Source: Tetranychus cinnabarinus (lineage: Eukaryota > Arthropoda > Arachnida > Trombidiformes > Tetranychidae). From it: 64,000 nt of DNA. Position 1 is the stretch's first letter. Each line of letters opens with the position of its first letter. Below, piece by piece: positions 11,130 through 22,285 of the stretch. A model generated the notes under the pieces. The model had not been told where the DNA came from. It saw nothing but the letters and a program-made list of their open reading frames with translations, and ran no database searches. The position numbers and the translations under genes were made by a program. The stretch covers positions 19,220,001 through 19,284,000 of the forward strand of contig WHVY01000001.1 in the NCBI GenBank assembly GCA_022266195.1, written 5' to 3'.

Positions 11130-12452
11130 TTAAAATACTCTATCATGATATTGGCCGTCTTGATTAGTATGAGGTTTGGGATGGTTACTAGGTGCTGGGT
11201 GATTAGCTTGTCTGCGTCTTGGTGGTGCGAGATATTCAAACATCGATGTGGAATGTTGTGATAACATTTTACCCAAATCACCAGGCATAGGGTCTGACCA
11301 GAAGAAATCATGGCTTAAAGCAGAATCTGCATCAATTCGCTTATTTGGATCCAAACATAACAATCGATCAAGCAGATCCAATGCATATGAATCTCTCACA
11401 TAAACTGACAATCGTTCTTTAACTCTTCTTTTTTGTCCTTTGATTAGCTCCAATTTATTGAACAGTTCTAGTTTCTCGACACCAGGCCAGACTTCTGGAC
11501 AAATCGATCCACATAATTGACTGATTAGAGACAGTTGAGTTTGATCAGTTGCACCTTGTAAAATTGGACTACGTGTCCACATTTCGGCCATGATACAGCC
11601 AGCACCCCATAGATCAACTGAAGGACCATAATTACGTTCACCTAGTAGCAACTCTGGAGGACGATACCAAAGAGTAACAACACGATTTGTATATTTGTTG
11701 CTTTTACTGCTTGAGCTGAAAGCACGGGCAAGTCCAAAATCAGCTAATTTCAATTTCCCATCCTTGGTAATTAGAATATTTGACGCTTTCATATCTCGAT
11801 GTAATATTTTGTTGCTATGAATATAAAACAGTCCATCAAAAAGTTGTTTCAGAGCACTTTTGATTTCAGCTAAACTGAATTTGACGTTGATATTGCTGAG
11901 AAGGCCAGCTAAATCATGTTCGCAAAAATCAAAAACAAGGTAAAAAATAGCTGGGGCTCCTTTGGTTCCTTCAGCTTTGGTTTTAGTCCTGCAAAATAAA
12001 TGAAACATTAGACAAAAAATCATTTAAATTATATCATGAGAAAATTAGGCAAGAAAGGTTAATTCTAAAATACAATTGCTATTCAATAAACATGACGAAT
12101 TCAGTTCATCAAATTTGTTTAACCTCAGACTGGAAGAAGTGGATATCATATGGAAGGCTTTATAGTCAAAAACAAATAGCTGTTTATCAAATACTTACTT
12201 GCATATCTCTATTAAATTTACGACATTATCATTCTTAAGAAGTTGTAAGATTTTGATTTCTCTCAGGGCAGTGATTGGGAATCCTTCCTTCTCATTGTCC
12301 ATCAGAACCTTCTTCAATGCGACCAGTTTTTTGGTTTGGCGATGTCTTGCTTTAAACACTTCACCGAATGTACCTTGACCAATCTTGGCTAATCTTTCAT
12401 ATTTGCTGACATCGTCACAGTAAGGAAACTTGAAGTCATCATCTGTCGCCAT
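11130..12452 (-). CDS. CDK9: Cyclin-dependent kinase 9, copy A
   Basis: Catalytic subunit of P-TEFb, which phosphorylates RNA polymerase II and its pausing factors to release promoter-proximal pausing. The coding sequence is complement(join(11130..11988, 12199..12452)), 370 residues (human 372). It has GQGTFGEVF (glycine loop), catalytic Lys about 47, the PITALRE helix, HRDMKAS with Asp about 150, DFG Asp about 168, and the activating T-loop Thr about 185 in YTNRVVT. The C-terminal tail after APPRR ends in RVF, as in human CDK9. One 210-bp phase-2 intron follows IEICK. An in-frame ATG lies 30 nt upstream (12482); 12452 is preferred because MATDDDFKFPYCDD aligns to the known N-terminus. A nearly identical paralogue lies 8.8 kb away and a diverged one at 50.4 kb. 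Confidence 0.96.
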
Positions 12453-13237
12453 GATGAACACTTTTTCAAATAAAGTTATCAACTATGTCTATTAATAACA
12501 TATAACTTGATAACTAGCTTCCAAATAAAAATTTGAATGAAGTAGCTTGCAGACTCAATACAAATCTAAAAGAACAGCTTACAATATCATTGGCTGCGCA
12601 CGAGTTGCGAAATGTAACCTTACTCAAGTCTTTACCTGAGGCTGTAACTCTTAGGTAATGTACTTAAGGGTTCACTGCCATTTGGCCACTAAAGCTTTTA
12701 AGCTAAATCTGTTTAATCACTTTAAATCTCTCTGATTCGATCAAATTTCAGCAAAATTTTGTCTGATTTTTGCTTTGTCAATCTGTCTCAATGATTTTCA
12801 CGATGAAATTGGCTTGAAAAATTGACATTACACCCGATGTAATGTTAAGACAGTACAATTGTCTAAATTTTTTTGTTCAAATTAAATAGAAACTAAGCGT
12901 GAATTATATTCTTTCCACCTCTAGAACTTTTGATAACTTTCGTATTGAATTAAATGGTCAGAAAACTAATAAAATGTCAAAACAAATGAGCAAAGAGATC
13001 AAAAGATATCAATTAAATTCACACTTTTCATACAATTTAGCGAAGAGTTGAAACTCATTTTCCCCAATCAAACTGATAATCAGACACTTTTTTCGATTTA
13101 TTCACCCATAACTGCAAATATAATAATCGATACAATTTTCAATTTTGAAGGTGATCGAAAATTGTGGATCCATGAATGTCCTTTGTGTGCCTAAACTAAA
13201 GCACCCCTCGATTTAAACCGATTTCGGCCATTCAAAG
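12453..13237. other. Upstream region of CDK9 copy A
   Basis: About 190 bases next to the CDK9 start are similar to the same position at copy B, including a stretch around GGCTGCGC near 12592, which may mark the shared promoter. The rest (to 13237) shows nothing recognisable. Confidence 0.55.
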
Positions 13238-14617
13238 TCATTGGAATTTCAAGTCATATATTGGATAAACGTCTGTCAATTGTTTGCTCGATAAAACTGT
13301 ATTTATGTCGGTAACATAATACCATCTTTTATGATGTGGATAATGTGAGAATGGTTTCGTTAACGTGGTTGGTTTATTGCGTACGGATCCTTTAACGTTT
13401 ACAACCAATTCAATGAATAAAATAAAGCACGAAAGACCCAAAAGGAAAGCAAAAAGATAGAGTAAATCTTCAATCGTGATGAATGCGATCGGATGATACG
13501 CAATTGGATGGGTTTTGATTTGCTCATAATCTTCGCATTGGGCATTTGTTTTGTAAAATTTGACCCTTTTCACAGCCACTTTACTTAATACCCAGTCAAA
13601 CGCATCAAAACAATAGCCCATCTCAAGGCACGAATAGGCTGCTCGTTGAAGGAATCGTTTCTTGCTTTTCTCAGTAAACTTGTTGTAAACCAATAACCGT
13701 AAGGTATCGTAATAACGACGATTACTAATATCAACATAGAAGTTGGTATTTTTCTTGAGATTGATCATTAAATTGCAAAATATTCTGGTGCAAGTTTTAG
13801 TGTAAAGCAAGGAATCGAAAAAAACGATTCTATCGTCAAACAAATGATCAGCAATATGTTCAACAGGTTTATCGATTTCAACTGGATCCATACGACGAGA
13901 CAAAAATGGATCATCTCTAACCTCAAAAGCACAGTACAAATTATCAACCACATCTACACGTTGAGTTGACCTGTTAAGATCCTCCAAGTTAATTAAGGGA
14001 GGATCTCGAGTGGCTATTGAATAATTGGTCGTAAATGAAGAGGATAACAATTTGGAGACGAAAAAGACAGCAAAGTAACAAGTGGCCAAAACTATGAAAC
14101 CAAATTGTCCATTGATTAGCTGTTTTGTTGTTCCCTTGAAAGGCCAAGGTAAAGTTTTGTCACGGACTGCATAGATTAACATGCCAAGGATGGACAAGAG
14201 GCCAACTAGAAAATAAACATTGAGATCAATTATTTGAAAACTGGTCAATATTCCAGGATACTTTGATTTAACCGAACTGTCCGTGTAAAGATTGATAAAG
14301 CCACAGTCTTCGGTGAGCATCAATGAACTAAAACTCATATTTTCTGGAATCAATGAAAAACGGTCAACTGCTTCAGGTGGGAATGAAGCGTCATTGAGGC
14401 CAGATTGAATTGAATAGAGCAAAGGTGACGAGCAAACAGGTGAATGACAGTGTTTATTTTGTTGGCTTCCACCATTTATCCATTCAATTGGCACTTCACC
14501 AATCATGATTGATCCATAGGCTTTTACTGTATCAAATACGCGGGAATTACGATTTCCGGAAGACTGATCATAATAGACCAATCTTAATGATCCGTTGAAG
14601 GGAACATTCAATGACAT
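13238..14617 (-). CDS. Divergent ionotropic-receptor-like protein
   Basis: A 459-residue protein encoded by one exon. Hydrophobic segments at about residues 131-151, 172-192 and 382-406 give the M1, M3, M4 spacing of ionotropic glutamate receptors. Right after the second segment, SSFTTNYSIATRDPPLINLEDL resembles the M3-S2 transition of arthropod ionotropic receptors (SFLT...PPI.TLEDL), and a ligand-binding S2-like region follows before the last segment. No amino-terminal domain and no signal peptide are visible, and the S1 half is short, so an upstream exon could be missing; an in-frame stop lies just before the ATG. Such proteins form chemosensory cation channels in arthropods. The family call rests on topology and the M3-S2 motif; the ligand cannot be told. 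No flanking gene is related. Confidence 0.62.
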   Translation of the reverse strand: MSLNVPFNGSLRLVYYDQSSGNRNSRVFDTVKAYGSIMIGEVPIEWINGGSQQNKHCHSPVCSSPLLYSIQSGLNDASFPPEAVDRFSLIPENMSFSSLMLTEDCGFINLYTDSSVKSKYPGILTSFQIIDLNVYFLVGLLSILGMLIYAVRDKTLPWPFKGTTKQLINGQFGFIVLATCYFAVFFVSKLLSSSFTTNYSIATRDPPLINLEDLNRSTQRVDVVDNLYCAFEVRDDPFLSRRMDPVEIDKPVEHIADHLFDDRIVFFDSLLYTKTCTRIFCNLMINLKKNTNFYVDISNRRYYDTLRLLVYNKFTEKSKKRFLQRAAYSCLEMGYCFDAFDWVLSKVAVKRVKFYKTNAQCEDYEQIKTHPIAYHPIAFITIEDLLYLFAFLLGLSCFILFIELVVNVKGSVRNKPTTLTKPFSHYPHHKRWYYVTDINTVLSSKQLTDVYPIYDLKFQ

Positions 14618-15605
14618 CGTTCAACATCTGAGTTTAAATGAACGAGAAATGTATTGTTATTGGTAAAAGTTAACACAATGACAGATTTTTTATTTTCATT
14701 GATTGAATAATTTTTATCGATATAATTTTGCTTTAGGATAAAAAATAATGTTTAATTTATGAAGTGATTAGCTTTCAATTTCTGATGAAACAAAAATTGG
14801 CAACTGTAAATAATTTATCGCTAATGATGTTGCTGAGTTTTAATTGAGTCTATTCTAACTACCATTAAGCTAAGTTATTTTCATAACTTTGTAGCTTTTA
14901 ATGCTGAGTTGTTGATTGCTCAGAGAAAGGGTTTTAGATTTTGCAGGAGAAATGAAAAGTCTCATTGAAAGATCGCGAGATTTCATATGAATAGTATTTC
15001 TGATGTTTTCTAGCTTTATCTAGCATTTATTCAACTGAATAAAGAAATATAATAGTAAAGGATCGTAATTTGTTAAATTCATAATAGCATAGCATTCATT
15101 TACTAATAGTGAAAAACTTTCTCCATTATCATGATTTAAATACTATTGATGAAATACTAGCTAGAAGTAGATGAATTGTCCAGCCATAGTTATTGTTTTA
15201 CTGTCAAGAGAGGATTTGTTTTGTTTGATATTAAAAATGATTGATCAATTAAGACAAGGTTTGAATGAAATAAAGTCATTTAGACGAAGCCGTCGTAAAT
15301 CTAATTTCCTTCCATCAGTCAATCATTAAATTGGCGACAATCATTGACGAAATGATAAAACTGATTTAAATTTTACACTTGATTTATTTGAATTAACTTT
15401 TACTATTTCAATTTTTGTGACACTTTGACAGTTTGAATCATCATTGTTTTCAACAAGATGAATTTCATCATTGAAAAAATACCTCAACAAACAAGTGCTT
15501 CAAGGATTGCGCTATTGATGCAGTTTTCGTGATTTAACGAATACCTATGTAATCAATGTATCCAGAAAGCTCTGTGGTTTCAATTAATCAACATCAGGTG
15601 AAAAA
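14618..15605. other. Intergenic region between divergent genes
   Basis: Contains the first copy of a dispersed ~160-bp direct repeat (14700..14859). A CTCTGTGG sequence near 15570 lies about 30 bp before the start of the next gene. Otherwise AT-rich sequence without recognisable content. Confidence 0.5.
14700..14859 (+). repeat. Direct repeat, copy 1
   Basis: Strong similarity (few substitutions, small gaps) to 16997..17160 in the same orientation. Shared blocks include TTTTTATCGATATAATTTTG and GCTAATGATGTTGCTGAGTT. No ends typical of a known transposon were found. Together the two copies flank the LPWE-motif secreted gene. Confidence 0.85.
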
Positions 15606-16677
15606 ATGAGTAACTTAAAATTGAATCTTGTTTTGTTGCCATTATGGCTTAATGTCTTCATTTTGATTGTTACTAGTCATCCTTTGATGCTGCCATCAGC
15701 TTTTTTTAATCAATTTGAAAAATTGAGTGAAAACAGTAATCCTAATGTTCCTTACAAAGTTGATTATCACATTGGATCCAGATTTGACCCATTTAAGGAA
15801 CCACTTAATAGTCCTGATGACTACGATGGTACAGGAATCAGGCCAGCTATGAGAGCTCCAACTGTTGACGTCTTACTTCCTTGGGAAGACGATCCAGAGA
15901 TCGTCTATCTGACAGAGAAACCGCAAAACATTACAAATAATGTCACCTCGGTCTCTAGTTCAACATCCTCTACATTATCATCGTCATCATCATCTTTACC
16001 TGATCAATCATCAACTCTAAGTTCATCAACAAAATCATCTTCCATTAACCCAGTAACCGAATCAAATACAACAGTGAGTTTACTTCCATGGGAAGAGGAT
16101 TCATGGCAGTTGTTTGAGACAACAGTCAGCTCAAGCTCACCAAACTTTACTTTTATTACCGCACCATCAACATTTAAGACACCACTTTATGTATCAATCA
16201 CGACTTCGAGTACATCACCATCAACAACCAGTGGACCAACTAGTTCAACTTCAACCACAACTGTTAGTTCGTCCACAGTGACTGCTGGGATAAGCACTAC
16301 ATATTCACCTTTGCCGTGGGAAGAAGATTATTTTGACAATATTGTCTCTAATCCAATTCAGGTAATTGTTTTGTTTTCCGATAGGTTTAAAGATAACTAT
16401 TAATATATTTTGTTTAATCATTCAATCAAAGGTGGGATCAACGTTGAAGCCTTATGAACCACCAACCACCAAACTGACAACTTCATCGCAAGAAATTGGA
16501 ACTACAACTACAACTCGATCAACTGATCTATTAATCACAATCAGCACGAATCCAGAATCATCAGTTGAAGAATCAATATTTAACTTGGTACCTTTAAAAC
16601 CAATCGACAATTCTGACCCGAATTGGCCCAAATTCCCGAATAAAAGACCAAAGTCAAGCAAATTTGGTTACAATTGA
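15606..16677 (+). CDS. Secreted Ser/Thr-rich protein with three LPWE(E/D)D motifs
   Basis: Not recognised as a named family. The coding sequence is join(15606..16361, 16432..16677), 333 residues, with a 70-bp phase-0 intron. A signal peptide or anchor is likely in residues 1-24 (a long hydrophobic run ending near VTSHP). The mature protein is mostly low-complexity Ser/Thr tracts, as in O-glycosylated mucins or disordered secreted proteins. It is punctuated by LLPWEDD at about 90, LLPWEED at about 159 and PLPWEED at about 235. The spacing between motifs is about 70 and 76 residues, which suggests an ancient internal repeat in which only this core is kept. NIT and NVT N-glycosylation sites occur near residue 108. 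Flanked by two copies of a 160-bp direct repeat. The function is unknown; the short conserved motif could be a ligand or a processing signal. Confidence 0.75.
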
Positions 16678-17871
16678 TGCCTCCAAACACAAACATTTAA
16701 AACTCATCTTTTTGCCACAGAAAAGGCTCGTTTTCAAAAAATAATAAACTAAAATGTACTCAAAATTTACTTTTGAAATTAATAAATTTTTGAACTAGAC
16801 AATCGGTCTATCGATAATTCAGCTTATTTTGTCCATTTAAATTTGGCAAATTAACTTTCAGCCTGAAAGTTTAGCCATTTACTGCTATTTAACTACATCT
16901 GAAATGTTTTAGTAACCATTTAACTTTATGAATGAAGTAAAATCAACATAAGTTGAATGTTGTTATGTAATTTAACATTTTTTGTAGTTTCTTCGTTGAT
17001 TGAACAATTTTTATCGATATAATTTTGCTTTAGGATCAAAAATAATGTCTAAATGTTTCATTTATGAAGTGATTAGCTTTCCATTTCTGATGAAACAAAA
17101 ATTGTCAACTGTAAATGATAGCTAATGATGTTGCTGAGTTTTAATTGAATCTATTCTGCTAAATTAAATGATGTATAGTTATTACTGAATTTCGATTTGA
17201 TTTTTTTCGATTTTTTAAAGGTGTTATATCATCGATTAGAATCTTTTCAACAATAGTAAGGACTAATGCACTGAATGGTGAAGAGTGACGTTTTTTATAA
17301 AGAAAGAATTGATTAGAATCAAAAACTATTAATGAATTCAATTTTAGATACTTTATATTTTAGATTATCAGATAATCAGACTCAAAATTTACAAAAAAAT
17401 CATTTTATAACAGAAAATAGAAAATTTAACTGAAAAATTGTTATATAAATAGCATTATTTTGCTTCTCCGTGTTTATCAAATTTTATTTATGATCTTTGA
17501 TAGCTCGAAACTGCTTTGAAACTCCAAAACCGTTGTAGTATATTACATGAAATATAAAATAAGCTCATGAACGTCAAAGTGACTTTCAACCATTTTGATG
17601 ATTGTGAATTGAATTCATCTGATTGCCAGAACTTGAAAATTCCATCTTTTCCAAGCAATGTTCAGCAATTGGAGAAGATATTTAGGTAAACCTCTTTGAT
17701 ATATTAATAAATTTTTAAGTTATATTTAGATTATTCACAGAATTGATATGAGGAGATTGTTGGATTACTGCAAACACTTTTCTTCTTGGCATTCAATTGG
17801 TGTAGACAGAATTGGAGGAGAAAACACAATTTTGATTTTATCACGTTAAGGTTGAAGTGTAAACCTTAATT
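16678..17871. other. Intergenic region with direct repeat copy 2
   Basis: Spacer between convergent genes. It holds the second direct repeat (16997..17160). The rest is AT-rich with no recognisable gene. Confidence 0.5.
16997..17160 (+). repeat. Direct repeat, copy 2
   Basis: Matches 14700..14859 in the same orientation, with a small insertion of TCTAAATGTTTCA-type sequence near 17046. Divergence is modest, so duplication or insertion of both copies is not ancient. Confidence 0.85.
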
Positions 17872-18612
17872 TCAGAGTGAATGTGTAAGGATGTCGAGAA
17901 TATTGATGAAAATGTTGATTATATCCTGGTAAATTATGATGGAGGCGAGAATATAATCTTCTGGTGAGAATTGATAAACGCTGTTACGCCCAAGAATCAT
18001 TTGAATATCAATAACAAGCCAGAATGAGAAGAGAAGTGCTCCCAATGAGGCATAAATTAGAAGCGTTATTTTGTTCGGGAAAATGATACATGCCAGGCCA
18101 AAGAGTAGAAGGCCAATTGTACACAAGTAAACGATGCCGGTAGCAACAGTGAAATCTATCCGGGTTTGGCAAGCAAAAGCTATCAGAGCCACAACCAGGA
18201 CGGTTGTAAGCAAAACTGCAGCAAAGAGTATATCACCATGTGCAAATGAACTGTAAAAGCCAATTGTAACTGCTTGAGCTAAGGTGAATAATGTTAAACA
18301 GATTAAATTTCCAGGAAAAGATCGAGAAATGTTGCAACAGGTTAAGCTGATAAGTGACGCAAAAGAGACGATTAAGGCTAGCCAGATCATCCATGAATTA
18401 TAATATGTAAATTCACGAACATCATCAGATAGAAAGAATACGGTTCCGATCAAAATTGTGATAATTAATTGGATTGTTACGATGCCGAGTACTTTACGAA
18501 TGAATCCAAGGCGAACTGCTTTATCAGTAAAGGCAGAGTAAGATCCTAATTCAGCATCGGCAAGTCGAGCTGATTCAATTGAATCACTTGTTGCTCCGTA
18601 GTTACTATACAT
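17872..18612 (-). CDS. Lifeguard/TMBIM family membrane protein
   Basis: A 246-residue multi-pass protein of the BAX-inhibitor-1/Lifeguard superfamily, which regulates calcium leak from ER and Golgi and suppresses apoptosis. Seven hydrophobic segments follow a short polar N-terminus. Family landmarks are visible: RLGFIRKVLGIVTIQL before the first membrane span, CCNISRSFPGNLICL, FACQTRIDFT, and near the C-terminus FWLVIDIQMILG, then the PEDYILASIIIYQDIINIF stretch typical of Lifeguard proteins. Single exon; the start at 18612 (MYSNYGA) is the only ATG that gives the normal length. It is transcribed in the same direction as the two CDK9 copies around it but is not otherwise related to them. Which Lifeguard paralogue it is cannot be decided here. 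Confidence 0.93.
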   Translation of the reverse strand: MYSNYGATSDSIESARLADAELGSYSAFTDKAVRLGFIRKVLGIVTIQLIITILIGTVFFLSDDVREFTYYNSWMIWLALIVSFASLISLTCCNISRSFPGNLICLTLFTLAQAVTIGFYSSFAHGDILFAAVLLTTVLVVALIAFACQTRIDFTVATGIVYLCTIGLLLFGLACIIFPNKITLLIYASLGALLFSFWLVIDIQMILGRNSVYQFSPEDYILASIIIYQDIINIFINILDILTHSL

Positions 18613-19887
18613 GACTTTATGTTTCTATGATGGCAGGGGAAAAATGAGCCTGTAAACTGTTGATCACAATGTTGATAAGGGGTTACTAATCACTTCCAAT
18701 AGTTAAGGTTTTATTTCTCAACTTAATAGTCAACATTAAGGACAGATATCTACCGATGATAGTTTGGTCACAGAAAATCACAAACACAAAATGATTGATT
18801 ACTAATTTCACTGGATGATGTTGAAGAGGAGTGATTTTTCCACAAGAGTGACAATGATTTTATTGAATTGTGTATAAAATTTAATTATCTGAGTTCTGCA
18901 TCAAAGAACAAGGAAACACAAACAATAGAGGCATCACTTTAGGATAAATCCATTATATCAATACTATTTAAGCTTGCGGACAAAAAGCTTTTATAAATAT
19001 GAATTTTCTGAGTAATTTTAAATTATCTCATACAATTATCAAGTGATTTGAGTCAATCAGATCAAGTATATTTTAGCCACAAAAAAATATTTCAATATTT
19101 AATGAAACGGTAATAAACCAAAATTACACCAGCTGAAATTGATTGAGTTCATTTCACAGTTAATGTGAGAACAGATTGAAAGTGAACTTCATCAAGATAA
19201 CTAGGATTAATTTATGAATAAACTTAGATTCAGGAAAACTATTAATAATAAGCATAAATACAGAAAGAGTAACTTGAAACTTACATTAACTGTCTCAAGT
19301 TAAATCTCATGCCCAGAGACATTATACGTTGTCCAGACAACGTAGTGCGGGATAATTAAAATTTATAAATTTCTGATATTGATTGCAAGAAATGAAAGCA
19401 AAGATTTATCATCAATTAACCACCGATTTTCATTTTAGGACTAGGGACAAACTTTGACTTTCAAGCTAAGAGTAGTGACTCTGTGGGCATAAAACTGAGT
19501 CCACCAGTGCTATTAAAATGTCTTTTCACTTGAAAATTTTGAAGAAAAAGTTGAACTTGGATCGCTATTTGTACAATTATTGAAGATTTTTTCATGAAAC
19601 TCATTTTGCTGATGTAAATTTTGGTCGTCAATCAGAAAATAGATTTTTTGAGAAATATGATTCTGTTTAATAAATAAATATATAAACAAATATAGTCTGA
19701 AATTAATTTTATTTATTGAAATATGAAAAATCTTCATGGATATAATTTGAATCGACTGAAAACTTGCAATGTCGAATGTTAGATCTAGTTCATATATGAG
19801 AAAATACAAAATTACTTGAAATTTATTTACAGCTAGATCTAGTGATTTTAGATCAGAATGGACAACAAATCTTCTTATAAAACTTAT
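18613..19887. other. Intergenic region between Lifeguard gene and CDK9 copy B
   Basis: AT-rich. Contains one TGACTCTGTG motif (19476..19485) and, from about 19700, sequence homologous to the region downstream of CDK9 copy A. No gene recognised. Confidence 0.5.
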
Positions 19888-21360
19888 TTAAAATACTCTA
19901 TCGTGATATTGCCCGTCTTGATTAGTATGAGGTTTGGGATGGTTACCAGGTGCTGGGTGATTCGGTTGTCTTGGGCGTCTTGGTGGTGCGAGATATTCAA
20001 ACATTGATGTGGAATGTTGGGATAACATTTTACCCAAATCACCAGGCATAGGTTCGGACCAGAAAAAGTCGTGGTTCAAAGCGGAATCTGTATCAATCCG
20101 CTTATTTGGATCCAAACATAACAATCGATCAAGCAGATCCAATGCATATGAATCTCTCACATAGCCCGACAATCGTTCTTTAACTCTTCTTTTTTGTCCT
20201 TTGAGCAGCTCCAATTTGTTAAACAGTTCTAGTTTCTCGACACCAGGCCAGACTTCTGGACAAATTGATCCACATAATTGACTTATAAGGCTCAATTGAG
20301 TTTGATCAGTTGAACCTTGTAAAATTGGACTACGTGTCCACATTTCGGCCATGATACAGCCAGCACCCCAAAGATCGACTGATGGACCATAATTACGTTC
20401 ACCTAGTAGCAACTCTGGAGGACGATACCAAAGAGTAACAACACGATTTGTATATTTGTTGCTTTTACTGCTTGAGCTGAAAGCACGGGCAAGTCCAAAA
20501 TCAGCTAATTTCAATTTCCCATCCTTGGTAATTAGAATATTTGACGCTTTCATATCTCGATGTAATATCTTGTTGCTGTGAATATAAAACAGTCCTTCAA
20601 AGAGCTGTTTTAGCGCTTTTTTGATTTCAGCTAAACTGAATTTGACGTTGATATTGCTGAGTAGTCCGGCTAAATCATGTTCGCAAAAATCGAAAACAAG
20701 GTAAAATGTAGCTGGGGCTCCTTTGGATCCTTCAGTTTTGGTTTTGGTCCTGCAAAATAAATGAGATATTGATTGATTAGATAAATAATAAGCATTGAAA
20801 CTGTGTGCTATGAGAAAATGAATGGTTAGTGTTCATCTTAATACGATTTTAATGAGAAACATAATTTCTTTCACTTTTTTGTTTTCCATCAGGCTTCAAC
20901 AAACAAAATTTTCTCACCGACCCCTAATCAGGAATTACTTTCATTGACATAAATGTAAATAGAAAGTAAATACATACTGGATTTACTATAAAATAATTCT
21001 AAATTCCATAAAACATTGCGAGTTAAGTTGACAAAATTTGTCAGTGTTAGACTATGAGTAGAGGATGAAATACTGGAGGTTTTGATAGTTAATGAAAAAT
21101 ACTTACTTGCATATTTCTATCAAGTTGATAACATTCTCATGCTTGAGAAGTTGTAAGATTTTGATTTCTCTCAGAGCAGTGATTGGGAATCCTTCCTTCT
21201 CATTGTCCATCAGAATCTTTTTCAACGCCACCAATTTTTTGGTTTGTCGATGTCTTGCTTTAAACACTTCACCGAATGTACCTTGACCAATCTTGGCCAA
21301 TCTTTCATACTTGCTGACATCGTCACAGTAAGGAAACAAGAAATCATCATCTGTAGCCAT
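19888..21360 (-). CDS. CDK9: Cyclin-dependent kinase 9, copy B
   Basis: Second intact P-TEFb kinase gene, complement(join(19888..20749, 21107..21360)), 371 residues. It differs from copy A at only a small number of positions, e.g. LFPYC for KFPYC, EGSKGAPATF for EGTKGAPAIF, and RRPRQPNHP for RRRQANHP in the tail. All catalytic features are kept: GQGTFGEVF, PITALRE, HRDMKAS, DFG, YTNRVVT and the terminal RVF. The single phase-2 intron sits at the same codon as in copy A but is 357 bp long against 210. Similarity extends into the 3' flank (for example AGCTAGATCTAGTGATTTTA in both) and about 190 bp upstream of the start. This indicates a recent duplication with regulatory sequence included, in direct orientation. 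Exon 2 lacks an ATG before 20553 but is open to the acceptor at 20750/20751, so it is complete. Confidence 0.95.
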
Positions 21361-22285
21361 GATGAACACTTTTTCAAATAAATTTACCAAATATGTCTAT
21401 CAATAACATATAACTTAATAAATAGCTTCCTATTGTAAAAATTTTCATTTAAATAGCCAGAAGAATTGAAAACAAATTTATAAACAGCTTATAATCCATC
21501 ATAGGCTGCGCGTGAGTTGAAAATTCGTCAGAAACCTAAACAGTTTAACTTAATTCAAGTCTTTGGTGAAAACTCAAAAATAAAGATCTTAAAATTAAAC
21601 GAATTAAAGTTAATCTATTTACAACAATACGATTCAAACAATTTACAATTATCCGTACTAAAAATTGTAGATCAAACTTGAATATGAATGCAATTGATAA
21701 GGGTTAGCTTCGGGGCTTTTTGGCTAACCTAATCAGTTAATTGTTTCTTTCGTCTTGTTTAGAGACTTAAATCCTCCATTCGGGTTGAGGGTTGAATTTA
21801 TTTGACAAAATACCCAAAAAAAATGACCTTAAGTTATGGAAAATCGTATTCGGTGTTAAATCGATTTAACTTGAAATTGTTTTACAAAATTTTTTGTATT
21901 TGAAATATTACTGTAAAGTCTTAGATTGAAAACAATGAAATATTAATTTTTAGCTCTGAATTGATATGCACACTAACCGATTATACATTGGCAACTCACA
22001 CTTAAGATAATTTTTAGCTTATTGCAACAACATTTAATTTAATTGATTTAAAATATGATTCAATAAATATTGTCAACATCGATTGTTTCGATTTATCATA
22101 ACTAGTCTTTTGTTTTTACAATAGAGGGCAGAATTAAGCATGTGTTTTTTTGCCGTGGCTTTGGTTTATTAGGTGAATCCTATTGTTTTTTCATGTTCTG
22201 ATGTTGTTTAATTAATTAAATCCTCTTATATTTAGTTGTTAATCATTTATTTTTAAGTGCTCATTGTTCAATTTAATAAGTGACA
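21361..22285. other. Divergent promoter region between CDK9 copy B and ZC3H15
   Basis: AT-rich spacer with the duplicated CDK9 upstream segment in its first ~190 bases. No further gene or repeat recognised. Confidence 0.5.
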
